Shown piece by piece: positions 37,973 through 45,382 of a stretch of DNA of 64,000 nucleotides. The DNA comes from Planctomycetota bacterium (GTDB taxonomy: Bacteria > Planctomycetota > Planctomycetia > Isosphaerales > Isosphaeraceae). The notes under the pieces were generated by a model. The model did not search any database, was not told where the DNA came from, and worked only from the letters and a program-made list of their open reading frames with translations. Where the stretch lies: positions 62,001 to 126,000 of the forward strand of contig JAJYWB010000002.1 in assembly GCA_021791715.1 (NCBI GenBank). The letters are read 5' to 3'. How positions within the stretch are numbered: the first letter of the stretch is position 1; each line of letters opens with the position of its first letter. Made by a program: the position numbers and the translations under genes.

Positions 37973-38374
37973 GGTAAATCCTTCTATCTAGACGAACGAC
38001 CCCTCCGACTTATTCAGTCTTTCCGACCAATTTCCTCGATTGATCGCGACGTTCAAGAACCGCTTGAAAGCATTCGTTCCTCAAACCAACCGCGCCGTCT
38101 CAATTGTTCAAAACCGCCGCTTCAATTCGCTGAAAATCCGACCAAGACCTCGATCATGCCCGCCGAACGCACGCGATTTCGACACAAAGCATTCTTGATC
38201 TTGACCAATTTTAACCCTCGGCGCACAATTCGCCCCGACCTCAACCAAGACGACCTTGGCCAACGGTTAATCGTACGCCTGAGATTCCGCACAATCATCC
38301 CTCAATTGGAAACCACGCAACAAATCGTCGCAAGCCGGCCCGACGGCCGGTCTCGTTCATGGAGGATCCGCGTC
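37973..38374. other. Divergent promoter region between the ECF sigma gene and PEP-CTERM gene
   Basis: No gene is supported here: the reading frame that extends upstream of 38375 lacks a ribosome site and a signal sequence at its start. A candidate plus-strand promoter is given separately. Confidence 0.5.
38201..38229 (+). promoter_or_regulatory. Candidate promoter of the PEP-CTERM gene
   Basis: TTGACC (38201-38206) and CACAAT (38224-38229) are 17 bases apart, about 145 bases before the GTG start at 38375. Match to sigma70 consensus only. Confidence 0.3.
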
Positions 38375-39058
38375 GTGTCGCTTCGTCAACTCATCACCCC
38401 GCTGTTCTTCGCGGCCGTCTTCGCTTGCGAACTCGGCTCGCCCGATATCGCCTTCGCGTCGGGCATCTCTACCAACAATAGCACATATGAATTGATCAAT
38501 TTGTCTCCAACCGGCTCGAAACCGGTCTCGGTCGTCGTCGCCGATATCAACCCGCCGGGAGCGATCGTCCCTCCCAATTCTCAAACAAGCCCGTTGACGA
38601 TCCTGCCGGGCTCCTCGGGTTTCGATCCCAACGCGCTGACTGTGAACCTGGGAAACACCGCCGCGACAGCCACGACACCCGCGCAACAAGCACTTGGTCT
38701 TGGCTTCGGAAACGGCGGCTTTCAACCCGGAGGCGTTCTTGATTTCTCACTCTCAACCGCTCCCAACCTGCAAGGCCCCATTCAGTTCACCCTCGCGCAA
38801 GGAATGACCGACCTTGTTTTCAAGGCGCTTCAATCGACACAAACCTCAAGCGATTCCAATCCGTCGTCGACTTCGTCTTCTCCTTCAAGCGATTCCTCGA
38901 CGCCTCCTCCCGCGTCGACCGGATCGGGATCTTCCTCCAGCTCCACGCCGACCGCGGTTTTCGTTCCCGAACCCGCTTCGCTCGTCGCGTGGAGCGCTCC
39001 GATGATTTTGCTCGCCGTTTCGCGTCGGATAAAACGACGTCGACTTCTTGAAATGTAA
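38375..39058 (+). CDS. PEP-CTERM sorted exported protein
   Basis: The GTG at 38375 is preceded by GGAGG at 38361-38365 (9-base gap) and starts a signal peptide (SLRQLITPLFFAAVFACELGSPDIAFA); the longer frame from 38156 lacks both. The mature protein (about 200 residues) is rich in Asn, Gly, Thr and Pro, then Ser (a run of Ser/Pro/Thr before the tail). The C-terminus is a PEP-CTERM signal: VPEPASL, a hydrophobic helix (VAWSAPMILLAVS), then a basic RRIKRRR cluster. Such proteins are processed by an exosortase and placed at the cell surface or in extracellular matrix. No exosortase gene is in the window. Confidence 0.85.
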   Translation: MSLRQLITPLFFAAVFACELGSPDIAFASGISTNNSTYELINLSPTGSKPVSVVVADINPPGAIVPPNSQTSPLTILPGSSGFDPNALTVNLGNTAATATTPAQQALGLGFGNGGFQPGGVLDFSLSTAPNLQGPIQFTLAQGMTDLVFKALQSTQTSSDSNPSSTSSSPSSDSSTPPPASTGSGSSSSSTPTAVFVPEPASLVAWSAPMILLAVSRRIKRRRLLEM

Positions 39059-39076
39059 GCGATCCGCCTTCAAATC

Positions 39077-39123
39077 ACCGTCGCGAGCGAGCCGCCGCGC
39101 CAATCGGCTCGCTCGACGACGGT
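39077..39123 (+). other. Strong stem-loop just downstream of the PEP-CTERM gene
   Basis: ACCGTCG (39077-39083) pairs with CGACGGT (39117-39123) and GAGCGAGCCG (39085-39094) with CGGCTCGCTC (39105-39114), loop of 10 bases. It lies 19 bases after the stop and has no T-tract. Probably an RNA 3'-end structure or a terminator without U-tail. Confidence 0.55.
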
Positions 39124-39285
39124 AACCAAAATCTGCAAATTAACTAATATACTTAAAACAGTATCAATAATAAGAAAAATCAAAGATAGAATTTTATCAA
39201 TCGGTTTATGGAACCGATCAAAATGAAAGTCTCAAAAACGGGTCGATCCCGCGATCCTGGTTTTCGATTTGATGAAATCGCCCCC

Positions 39286-39315
39286 TTGACGAACCGGCGT
39301 GCGCCGCGATAGGAT
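39286..39315 (+). promoter_or_regulatory. Candidate promoter of a small RNA or leader
   Basis: TTGACG (39286-39291) and TAGGAT (39310-39315) are 18 bases apart. Transcription would start near 39321, directly before two hairpins and a terminator. Confidence 0.5.
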
Positions 39316-39320
39316 GTGTT

Positions 39321-39398
39321 TAGACGACTCGAGACGGGTCGTCGAGTTCAAGGCTATGGCGGCCCCGCGTGCATGACGATGCACGGTCGGGGTTTTTT
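39321..39398 (+). ncRNA. Candidate small RNA or attenuated leader upstream of hsp20
   Basis: Between a promoter-like pair (39286-39315) and an intrinsic terminator (39363-39398) lie about 78 bases with no reading frame. The first hairpin pairs GACGACTC (39323-39330) with GGGTCGTC (39336-39343), 8 bp with one G-T pair and loop GAGAC. An alternative overlapping stem, ACTCGA (39327-39332) with TCGAGT (39342-39347), is also possible. The stress gene hsp20 lies 380 bases downstream. It may be an independent sRNA or an attenuator. No known RNA family was recognised. Confidence 0.45.
39363..39398 (+). terminator. Intrinsic terminator of the candidate small RNA
   Basis: CCCCG plus CGTGCAT (39363-39374) pairs with ATGCACG plus CGGGG (39379-39385 and 39388-39392), loop GACG with a two-base bulge, followed by six T residues (39393-39398). 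Confidence 0.8.
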
Positions 39399-39560
39399 CA
39401 TTTCCCCGACCGAATTCGCCGTCCGGCGACCGGACGAGCCGGGTTTCCAATCCTCCCGGTTCCCGAGGCGACGACCGCCGTTCCATCAATCGTTATGTGT
39501 CGAATCGTTGCGTGCGATTCGATCGCCGTTTCGACGGTTCGGAAAGGTATGGAGATCGTC

Positions 39561-39713
39561 ATGTTAAACGTCTTTAACACCCGCCAAGCCAATCCAGAGC
39601 GACGGTATCAATCGCCGTCGCAAAGCTCGGGGTTAAAGACTCCGCGCGAAGCCGATACGTCCCCGGAGCGGTCGGCCTCTCGCGCGATCGCGGAAAACGC
39701 GGAAACGTCGTGA
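39561..39713 (+). CDS. Possible small protein upstream of hsp20
   Basis: A 50-residue frame beginning MLNVFNTRQANPERRYQ. The ATG at 39561 has GGAG 6 bases upstream. The sequence is polar, rich in Ser, Arg and Glu, with no hydrophobic segment and no recognised domain. It lies 63 bases before hsp20, in the same direction, so it could be the first gene of that transcript. It could equally be a chance frame. Confidence 0.35.
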   Translation: MLNVFNTRQANPERRYQSPSQSSGLKTPREADTSPERSASRAIAENAETS

Positions 39714-39776
39714 TCGTCGCGGCTCGAGTCGAAACCGATTCGGGCTCGAAACGATCAAAAGTTTAGGAGAACAATC

Positions 39777-40346
39777 ATGGCCGAACTCAAAGAAGCCGAA
39801 CGTCGTGAAACCGAAACGCCGGCTCGTAAACGGACCGATCCGTTCGAGCTCGCCGCGCGAGGTTTCCTCCCGACCTTTGGACTCCATCGCGTCCCTTTCT
39901 CCCCATGGCGATCGGTCCTCGACGAGATGGACCGCATGTTGGAGAATTTCGGTATGACGCCCGCCGGAGCGGTCGCGCGACCGAGCGGAGCGACCGACGT
40001 CAAACCCTTCCCGTGGGCGCCTCGTATCCGCGTGACCCACGACCGCGGCCAATTCGTCGTCCGCGCGGACCTGCCCGGTCTGGCCAAAGACGATATCAAG
40101 GTCGAGGTCCACGGTGAAACGCTCGTCATTCACGGCGAGCGCAAGGAGGAGAAACACGAAACCAAAGACGGATACGTTTATAACGAAACGCACGTCGGCG
40201 AATTCCGCCGCGTGATTCCGCTTCCCGAGGGAGTCGACGCGACCAAGGCGAACGTCCAGTTCCGCGACGGCGTGCTCGAGATCGCGATGTTCTCGCCTCC
40301 GCTCAAACCGCGCGACAAAGTTCACACGCTCGAGATCAAAAGCTAA
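39777..40346 (+). CDS. Small heat-shock protein (Hsp20/alpha-crystallin family)
   Basis: An ATP-independent holdase chaperone. The N-terminal region (1-75) holds DPFELAARGFLPTFGLHRVPFSPWRSV and LDEMDRMLENFG. The alpha-crystallin domain (about 83-175) has RIRVTHDRGQFVVRADLPGL, DIKVEVHGETLVIHGERK, FRRVIPLPEGVDATKANVQFRDGVLEIAM; the A/GVLEI motif in beta-9 is intact. A short C-terminal tail follows, without a clear IxI motif (ends HTLEIKS). A good AGGAGA site precedes the ATG. It heads a cluster with a triple-BON protein and a phosphoribosyltransferase typical of stress loci. Confidence 0.96.
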   Translation: MAELKEAERRETETPARKRTDPFELAARGFLPTFGLHRVPFSPWRSVLDEMDRMLENFGMTPAGAVARPSGATDVKPFPWAPRIRVTHDRGQFVVRADLPGLAKDDIKVEVHGETLVIHGERKEEKHETKDGYVYNETHVGEFRRVIPLPEGVDATKANVQFRDGVLEIAMFSPPLKPRDKVHTLEIKS

Positions 40347-40526
40347 TGATCAACCGATGCGTGGATCAATCAAGCGGTTGAAAAAATTCCCCCCGATCGC
40401 GCGGAGGAGACGGCGTTCCGACGGCGTCGCTTCCAATGATTCGTCGAAATATCGTCGACCCGCGCGAGCATTCCGGCGGTCTCACGGAAGCGACCGCCTT
40501 CCTTGTAACATCCAAAGGAATACACC

Positions 40527-41213
40527 ATGAAAACCACAATCGCCGTGAAAACCGATACCGATCTTCAAGAAGATATTCTTGACGAGCTCCGATGGGAGCC
40601 GAGCGTCGACGCCGCGGAAATCGGCGTCACCGTCGAAGACGGCGTCGCAACCCTCCGCGGGTTCGTCGCCGGATACCACGAAAAAGCCTCCGCCGAACAC
40701 GCCGCGATGCGAGTCAAAGGCGTTCGAGGAGTCGCGAACGACCTCGAAGTCCGAATCCCCGGACACGGCCAAAAAACCGACACCGACCTCGCCAAAGCCG
40801 CGATCGACGCGCTCACGTGGAACATTCAAGTTCCGCATGATCATATCAAGGTAAGCGTTCGCAAGGGATGGATCACGCTCGAGGGGGAGGTCGAATGGCA
40901 ATACCAGCGCGCCGCCGCCGAGAACTCGGTTCGTTCGCTCGTGGGGGTTACGGGAATCACCAATCTGATCACGCTTCGCCCGCAAACCCCGGCGAATCAG
41001 ATCGCGACCCGGATCGAAGAGGCGCTCGCTCGCGCCGCGAATCTCGACGCGCACCAGATCGAAGTCGAATCGCGCCACGGTAACGTCGTTCTCAAAGGCG
41101 CCGTTCGTTCGTGGGCGGAACGCCAAGAAGCCGAACGCGCGGCGTACGCCGCTCCGGGCGTGACTCATGTCGAAAACCTGATCACGATCGCACCGTGGGG
41201 ACCGACCGATTAA
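40527..41213 (+). CDS. Triple BON-domain protein (OsmY-like)
   Basis: Three BON domains (about residues 5-70, 78-145 and 150-220), each with the pattern hydrophobic-x-VxVxxGxVTLxGxV, for example IGVTVEDGVATLRGFVAG, IKVSVRKGWITLEGEVEW and IEVESRHGNVVLKGAV. BON domains are thought to bind membranes or phospholipids. No signal peptide is present at the N-terminus (KTTIAVKTDTDLQED), so this one is probably cytoplasmic, unlike E. coli OsmY. It lies 181 bases after hsp20. It is likely part of the stress cluster. Confidence 0.93.
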   Translation: MKTTIAVKTDTDLQEDILDELRWEPSVDAAEIGVTVEDGVATLRGFVAGYHEKASAEHAAMRVKGVRGVANDLEVRIPGHGQKTDTDLAKAAIDALTWNIQVPHDHIKVSVRKGWITLEGEVEWQYQRAAAENSVRSLVGVTGITNLITLRPQTPANQIATRIEEALARAANLDAHQIEVESRHGNVVLKGAVRSWAERQEAERAAYAAPGVTHVENLITIAPWGPTD

Positions 41214-41287
41214 TCGCGCGTCACGGCTCGGTTCCCGCACGTCGAGCGATTCGGCCCGCGACCGCGCACCTCGCGCGATCGCGGCTT

Positions 41288-41317
41288 TTAATTTATAAAT
41301 CAATATATCCATATAAT
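41288..41317 (+). promoter_or_regulatory. AT-rich promoter-like region before the phosphoribosyltransferase gene
   Basis: A very AT-rich stretch contains TATAAT at 41312-41317, with TTAATT 18 bases upstream (41288-41293). It stands out from the surrounding GC-richer sequence. The downstream gene starts 115 bases later. Confidence 0.3.
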
Positions 41318-41431
41318 ATTTAATAATTGATTGGCGACGCGATGATCGAGCGTTTCGATCTGTCTTGAAGACATGGAAAAGGCGATAATGAAATCGCGGT
41401 CGATTTTACGAACGACGCGACGGGGGGAAAG

Positions 41432-42115
41432 ATGCCGCGAGGGAAAATCCGACAGGTACGGTTCGCCGATCGTCGTCAAGCCGGGGCTCTTTTGGCCGAG
41501 CGATTATCACATTACGCGGGTCGTGACGACGTTTTGATTTTCGCCCTGCCGCGCGGCGGCGTGCCCGTCGGTTACGAGGTCGCTCGATATTTAAACGCTC
41601 CGCTCGACGTTTGCGTCGTTCGTAAATTGGGGGTACCAGGACAGGAGGAACTCGCGATGGGAGCGATCGCGTCGGGGGGAACGCTCGTTCTCAACGAATC
41701 CATCATTGAAGCTCTCAACATCCCGCGACGCACGATCGAATCGGTCGAAGCGCGTGAACGGCGCGAGCTCGAATGGCGCGAGAACGAATTCCGCGGCGAA
41801 CTTCCAGTAGCCGACGTTAAGGGGAAAATCGTCGTTCTGGTCGATGATGGAATCGCCACGGGGTCGACGATGAAATCGGCGGTCGAATCGCTTCGCGGAC
41901 GTTCTCCCAGCCGCATCGTCGTCGCGACGCCCGTCGCTCCCGCGACGGTCGATTCCGATTTTCAGGAGATCGCCGACGAAATCGTCTGTTTGATCAAACC
42001 CGAGCCGTTTCACGCGGTCGGCCTTTGGTACGAAGATTTCACCCCGACGACCGACCCCGAGGTTCGAGACCTGCTCAATCGCGCTCGCGACGGCGAACAA
42101 TCCGAGGCGAGGTGA
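41432..42115 (+). CDS. Phosphoribosyltransferase-domain protein
   Basis: A type I phosphoribosyltransferase fold. The PRPP-binding motif is VVLVDDGIATGST (about 131-143); the N-terminal part has FADRRQAGALLAERL, LIFALPRGGVPVGYEVARYL and VRKLGVPGQEELAMGAIA, and the end has RIVVATPVAP and HAVGLWYEDFTP. This subgroup (often called predicted phosphoribosyltransferase) commonly sits with Hsp20, BON and other stress genes, as here. The base or other acceptor is unknown. GGGGGAAAG precedes the ATG. Confidence 0.93.
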   Translation: MPRGKIRQVRFADRRQAGALLAERLSHYAGRDDVLIFALPRGGVPVGYEVARYLNAPLDVCVVRKLGVPGQEELAMGAIASGGTLVLNESIIEALNIPRRTIESVEARERRELEWRENEFRGELPVADVKGKIVVLVDDGIATGSTMKSAVESLRGRSPSRIVVATPVAPATVDSDFQEIADEIVCLIKPEPFHAVGLWYEDFTPTTDPEVRDLLNRARDGEQSEAR

Positions 42116-42142
42116 ACAAAAATCTCGAAATCGGAGCGTAAC

Positions 42143-42346
42143 ATGAAGTTCGCGATTCCAGATAAAATAACCTCTCATCCGCTCTATTATTTCTTCGCTT
42201 TCATCATCGTTATCGCGACTCCGCTCGTTTTATGCGGCTGGTCGAAAGACACGTTTGCAACATACGTAATCATGATGATACACACAATCTCTTATTATAT
42301 TAAAAAACGATTCGGCGACGATTCGCCCGGAATGAAAAAGGCCTGA
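42143..42346 (+). CDS. Small two-helix membrane protein
   Basis: A 67-residue protein: KFAIPDKITSHP, then a helix YYFFAFIIVIATPLVLCGW, a short loop and a second hydrophobic stretch FATYVIMMIHTISYYI, ending with the basic/acidic KKRFGDDSPGMKKA. It follows the phosphoribosyltransferase gene by 27 bases with GGAGCG before the ATG, so it is probably in the same transcript. No family was recognised. The AT-rich codon use contrasts with its upstream neighbour. Confidence 0.6.
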   Translation: MKFAIPDKITSHPLYYFFAFIIVIATPLVLCGWSKDTFATYVIMMIHTISYYIKKRFGDDSPGMKKA

Positions 42347-42505
42347 ATCACGCTGGGATCGAATCGGGGTGAACGTTTTTGGGAGCGACCTTTGCGAAGG
42401 ATTCGCCGGTTCGTTCGCTCTCGCGGACTCGCGATTCGGCGATTTTCCCTGTATCATTTCGGGTGATTCTTCGCGAGGCTTGGTGGTGTGAGGGGATCGG
42501 CGATC

Positions 42506-43342
42506 ATGGCGAGCGTCAAGATTCGTTTCCGCTGCTACCGGTGCAATCAGCTCCTCGGCGCGGGATCGTCCAAGATCGGTCACGTGATCCAATGCCCCAA
42601 ATGCAAAGCCGATCTTCTCGTTCCGCCGCCGAGCGCGCCGGGGCAGTCGTCGGATGCGATCGCGCGCGCCGCTCCTGGTTCATTTTTCGACGCTCCGCTC
42701 GATCTCAATTCAATCCTTCCTGAACATATTCGAGCACACGAAAGCCGTGACGATTCCGTAGAGAAATCGCGGCGCGACGAACCGGGTAAAAGCGAATCGT
42801 CGAGTCTCGATTCGGTAATCGAGTTTGAATTTCCGGCCGAATCGGTCGAAGCTTTCACCGCGCGGGTTGAAACCGAACCCCCGCACGACGCGCCGCCGCC
42901 GCCGCCAAGCACGAATGAACAGATAAAAGAATCTAAAAAATCGGTCGTCGATCGACGTGAAGAGATCGCCGAAGCGCATGGAACCGAACGGATCGCGCCC
43001 ATTTCGGCTTCGACCGAATCGAGCGATTCGGAATCGGTCGTCGCTTTTCCATTCGTCGTCGACGATCGGCCCGCCGCGTCGCTTTCTCAGGTCGCGCCCG
43101 CCGCGGTTCACGAGCCCGCGCACATCGCCGTGACAAAAACCGAGGCCGCCACGAACTCGAAAGAAACGACGGCTCACGCGTCCAAAACGTTCGTCGAGCC
43201 CAAAATCGTGATTCGAGCTCGCGATATCGTTATCCCTCGCGTCGTCGTCTTCGCCTGGTCGCTCCTGGCGATTCTCGGCCTCGGCTTCGCGTTCGTCGCG
43301 GGATTGATGATCGGTCACTTCCTTTGGATCGGACGTGAATGA
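42506..43342 (+). CDS. Zinc-ribbon protein with C-terminal membrane anchor
   Basis: ATG at 42506 (GAGGGG about 10 bases upstream) starts ASVKIRFRCYRCNQLLG. Two CxxC pairs (CYRC and CPKC) form a zinc ribbon at residues about 9-32. A long acidic/Ser/Ala/Pro-rich linker follows. The C-terminus has a transmembrane helix (VVVFAWSLLAILGLGFAFVAGLMIGHFLW) and a short end. Planctomycetes have many such ribbon-linker-TM proteins, whose role is not known. The linker includes a run of six prolines around residue 130. Confidence 0.8.
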   Translation: MASVKIRFRCYRCNQLLGAGSSKIGHVIQCPKCKADLLVPPPSAPGQSSDAIARAAPGSFFDAPLDLNSILPEHIRAHESRDDSVEKSRRDEPGKSESSSLDSVIEFEFPAESVEAFTARVETEPPHDAPPPPPSTNEQIKESKKSVVDRREEIAEAHGTERIAPISASTESSDSESVVAFPFVVDDRPAASLSQVAPAAVHEPAHIAVTKTEAATNSKETTAHASKTFVEPKIVIRARDIVIPRVVVFAWSLLAILGLGFAFVAGLMIGHFLWIGRE

Positions 43343-43630
43343 GTTATTTTTAAATATATAATTATAAATAATTTTCAGCAATCGAATCGGGAAGGTCGAT
43401 TCCCCTTCGTTGCGAGTCGACGATCGCGTATTTACAAACAATAAGCATAAATTGAGAAAAAGAAAAACGATCGACCCGGTTTTAGCGGCTTGCTTGCGGC
43501 CGCGGCGCGGATTACAACCAAGAAAGTTAAACCTTTCCAACGTGTCGCGCGCGGGTCGTTCATCGGGGCGTTGAGCGTTCTCGATGTTTCGCGCGAGCGT
43601 ATCGATTGCCGACAACGAGGAGGCGTCGCG

Positions 43631-45016
43631 ATGGCTGAAGACTTGAATCGGCGTGATTTTCTCAGCACGACGGGCAAAATCGCCGCGGCGGGCGCGACGG
43701 TTTGGAGCGCACTTCATCCCGCGGTTCACATCGCCCGGGGCGCGGCGGTGAACGCGAACGATAAGATCGTCGTCGGTCTGATCGGTTGCGGCGGAATGGG
43801 GAATTACGATCTCGACGATTTCATGCGCGTTCCCGAGGTCGCGGTCGCGGCGCTTTGTGATATCGATGAATCGCATCTCAACGACACCGCGACGAAAGTT
43901 GATAAAAAGTACAAATCCAAACCAAAAACGCACGTTGATTATCGAGAGCTTCTTGATAATAAAGATATTGATGTCGTTATTATTGGAACTCCCGATCACT
44001 GGCACGCGATTCCCTTTATCAACGCTTGTCTCGCGGGCAAAGACGTTTACTGCGAGAAGCCGATCAGCCACAACATTCTCGAGGGGCGCGCCATGGTGAA
44101 GGCGGCGCACGAGAAGAAGCGGGTCACTCAGATCGGCACGCAGCAACGTTCGGGCGAGCACTTCAAAAAGGCGGTCGAGATCGTCAAGAGCGGCAAGCTC
44201 GGCAGGATCACGATGACCAAAACCTGGAACCTGTCGAACGAGGCGCCATACGGATTCGGTCGCCCCTCGGACGAACCGCACGCTCCTTCGGGGGTCGATT
44301 ACGACCGTTGGCTCGGTCCCGCGCCGCTTCGACCGTTCAACCCGCTCCGGTTTCATTACCAATGGCGCTGGTTCTTCGATTACGCGTCGGGGATGATCGG
44401 CGATTGGAACGTTCATTTACAAGATATCATTCAATGGGGTATGGGGGTGACCGCTCCCAAATCGGTCAACGCCGCGGGGGGCAAATTCGCGATCGACGAT
44501 CTTCGCGACACCCCCGACACGATGGTCGTCACCTACGAGTTTGATTCGGCGCAAGGGCCTTTCGTTCAGGTTTACGAGATGCGCAAGGCGAACGAACACG
44601 GAATCGGCGGCAATCCCGGCCACGGCATGCAATTCCACGGAACCGACGCCACCTTGTATATCGATCGCGATGGTTTCGAGGTCATCCCCGAGAAAGACGG
44701 CGGCGGAGGCGACCCCCGCAAGCGGAAAGACCGAACCGCGGCGATCAAGAGCGGCGGGTCCGATCAACATTGGCCGCATGTTCAAGATTTTATTCGCTGT
44801 TTCAAGTCGCGCGAGCGTTGCATTTGCGACGTCGAAACGGGGAACGCGATCACGCGGTCGTGCCACCTGGGGAACATCTCGTACAAGCTCGGCCGAAAGA
44901 TCTTCTGGAACGCCGCCGACGAAACGATCGTTCACAAAGACGGTCGCGTCGATTCCGAGGCGACGGCGCTGTTGGGCCGCGAATACCGCAAGGGATACGA
45001 ACTTCCAGCGGTTTGA
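43631..45016 (+). CDS. TAT-exported Gfo/Idh/MocA-family oxidoreductase
   Basis: ATG at 43631 follows GAGGAGG and gives a twin-arginine signal (NRRDFLSTTGKIAAAGATVWSA). The Rossmann domain begins KIVVGLIGCGGMGNYDL; DVVIIGTPDHWHAIPF, then DVYCEKPISHNILEG carries the conserved EKP lysine. QIGTQQRSGEHFKKAVE and later PLRFHYQWRWFFDYASGMIGDWNVHLQDIIQW are typical of the bacterial subgroup with a C-terminal alpha/beta domain. These proteins act on sugars or sugar derivatives with NAD(P) or, when exported, with a bound cofactor. No sugar partner gene is adjacent. Confidence 0.93.
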   Translation: MAEDLNRRDFLSTTGKIAAAGATVWSALHPAVHIARGAAVNANDKIVVGLIGCGGMGNYDLDDFMRVPEVAVAALCDIDESHLNDTATKVDKKYKSKPKTHVDYRELLDNKDIDVVIIGTPDHWHAIPFINACLAGKDVYCEKPISHNILEGRAMVKAAHEKKRVTQIGTQQRSGEHFKKAVEIVKSGKLGRITMTKTWNLSNEAPYGFGRPSDEPHAPSGVDYDRWLGPAPLRPFNPLRFHYQWRWFFDYASGMIGDWNVHLQDIIQWGMGVTAPKSVNAAGGKFAIDDLRDTPDTMVVTYEFDSAQGPFVQVYEMRKANEHGIGGNPGHGMQFHGTDATLYIDRDGFEVIPEKDGGGGDPRKRKDRTAAIKSGGSDQHWPHVQDFIRCFKSRERCICDVETGNAITRSCHLGNISYKLGRKIFWNAADETIVHKDGRVDSEATALLGREYRKGYELPAV

Positions 45017-45382
45017 TCGAGCTTCTTTCGACTTCGAGTCGAACCTTCGATTCGCTTCTTCCTCCCTCTTTTTCGAGGGAGGAAGACGAATCCTTCGTCG
45101 GTTTGTGAACGGTCGACGATCATAATAAATATTTAATGATATTTTAATATTAAATATAATAGAACGTATCGATTTTGTGAGCGATTGGTATCGTTTCGGC
45201 CCGATCTCGCAAAATCGAACCTTGGGACTTGGATAATCGAGCCGGTCGCGATAATCTATCGAATGATCGGGCGAGTTCAAGGCTTGGATTTCGAACTCGA
45301 TCCCGGCGTAAGCGAACGGACGCGCCCGGCTTTAACCGTCGATTTCGCCGGAAAAGATTTCCATCCGACCAGGAGAGATGAG
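45017..45382. other. Intergenic region between oxidoreductase and SEC-C gene
   Basis: It holds a 12-bp hairpin near the oxidoreductase end (45057-45086) and a very AT-rich block near 45121-45167 with TATAAT at 45155-45160 that could be a promoter for the SEC-C gene. No gene is seen. Confidence 0.5.
45057..45086 (+). terminator. Strong hairpin downstream of the oxidoreductase gene
   Basis: TCTTCCTCCCTC (45057-45068) pairs perfectly with GAGGGAGGAAGA (45075-45086), loop TTTTTC. It lies 41 bases after the stop at 45016. It lacks a downstream T-tract, so it may be a 3'-end stabilising structure rather than a classical terminator. Confidence 0.5.

Noticed and set aside
38156-38374. Longer N-terminus of the PEP-CTERM gene
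   Set aside because: The extra 73 codons have no signal sequence at their start, while a GGAGG-preceded GTG at 38375 leads straight into one.
39321-39398. Guanidine-II (mini-ykkC) riboswitch
   Set aside because: That class has two hairpins with ACGR loops. Here the loops are GAGAC and GACG, and no guanidine exporter or carboxylase gene follows.
39363-39398. RNA thermometer of the ROSE type for hsp20
   Set aside because: ROSE elements pair with the ribosome site of the gene itself. This structure ends in an intrinsic terminator about 380 bases upstream of the hsp20 start.
42710-44416. A 568-codon open frame on the minus strand
   Set aside because: It lies antisense to the zinc-ribbon gene and the oxidoreductase gene, whose products have clear motifs. 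Its own translation is Arg/Asp-rich with no domain and it crosses the intergenic gap between those genes.
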